In this document: piece after piece, positions 17,657-17,693 of the stretch
How positions within the stretch are numbered: the first letter of the stretch is position 1
Layout of the letters: each line of letters starts with the position of its first letter
NCBI GenBank assembly: GCA_964405325.1
Contig: CAYONM010000056.1
Location: 1-17,693 of the forward strand
DNA length: 17,693 nucleotides
DNA from: CAYONM01 sp964405325
GTDB taxonomy: Bacteria; Planctomycetota; UBA11346
Reading direction: 5' to 3'
Notes under the pieces: model-generated
The model's input: only the letters and a program-made list of their open reading frames with translations
Databases searched by the model: none
What the model was told of the DNA's origin: nothing
Made by a program: the position numbers and the translations under genes

Positions 17657-17693
17657 GTTGTTTGGGGTGGGGTGGGGCTGTCCCCCATGTGGT

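Noticed and set aside
17543..17693. Integration site or genomic island edge at tRNA-Val
   Set aside because: No integrase gene and no duplicated tRNA 3' end is visible in the window.

Overview
The window is GC-rich chromosomal DNA with full-length genes on both strands, one tRNA and no visible phage, transposase or CRISPR. Several genes point towards the PVC superphylum (Planctomycetota, Lentisphaerota, Verrucomicrobiota): a large one-pass membrane Ser/Thr kinase, a multihaem protein resembling the hydrazine-synthase-alpha/PSCyt group, adjacent DUF21 genes and structured GC-rich intergenic repeats. The GAF/HD-GYP protein would also fit Gammaproteobacteria, so the placement is tentative. It rests on family recognition, not on a search.

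Layout. Bases 1-350 are non-coding and packed with repeats and hairpins. Two minus-strand genes follow: a secreted transglutaminase-like protein (1990-3690) and, 64 bp downstream, a GAF plus HD-GYP cyclic-di-GMP phosphodiesterase (351-1925). Bases 3712-3973 hold more copies of the repeat found at the left edge. Next come a small minus-strand lipoprotein (3972-4232) and, diverging from it, two DUF21/CNNM membrane proteins whose genes overlap by 4 bp (4349-5611 and 5608-6576). Bases 6577-7021 are non-coding and carry a second repeat family.

Bases 7022-12709 form a cluster. A minus-strand operon runs from an AraC-type regulator (10796-11623), through a 933-residue receptor-like Ser/Thr kinase with a ConA/LamG-like outer domain and TPR-like tail (7991-10792), to a galactose-mutarotase-like protein (7022-7921). 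Diverging from it is a secreted ConA-like plus fibronectin-III protein (11801-12709). The shared promoter region holds a 20-bp tandem direct repeat that looks like an AraC-type operator. Together these suggest a carbohydrate-sensing or carbohydrate-binding system. It is the best candidate in the window for something undescribed.

The right part has a strong hairpin, a tandem glycine riboswitch (12831-12974) and a stand-alone single-chain glycine dehydrogenase gene, gcvP (12996-15878). Facing it, 6 bp away, is a three-haem-site cytochrome-like gene (15885-17210). Its signal peptide lies just upstream in another frame (17204-17304), separated by a G6/C6 run. The window ends with tRNA-Val(GAC) and a terminator-like hairpin.
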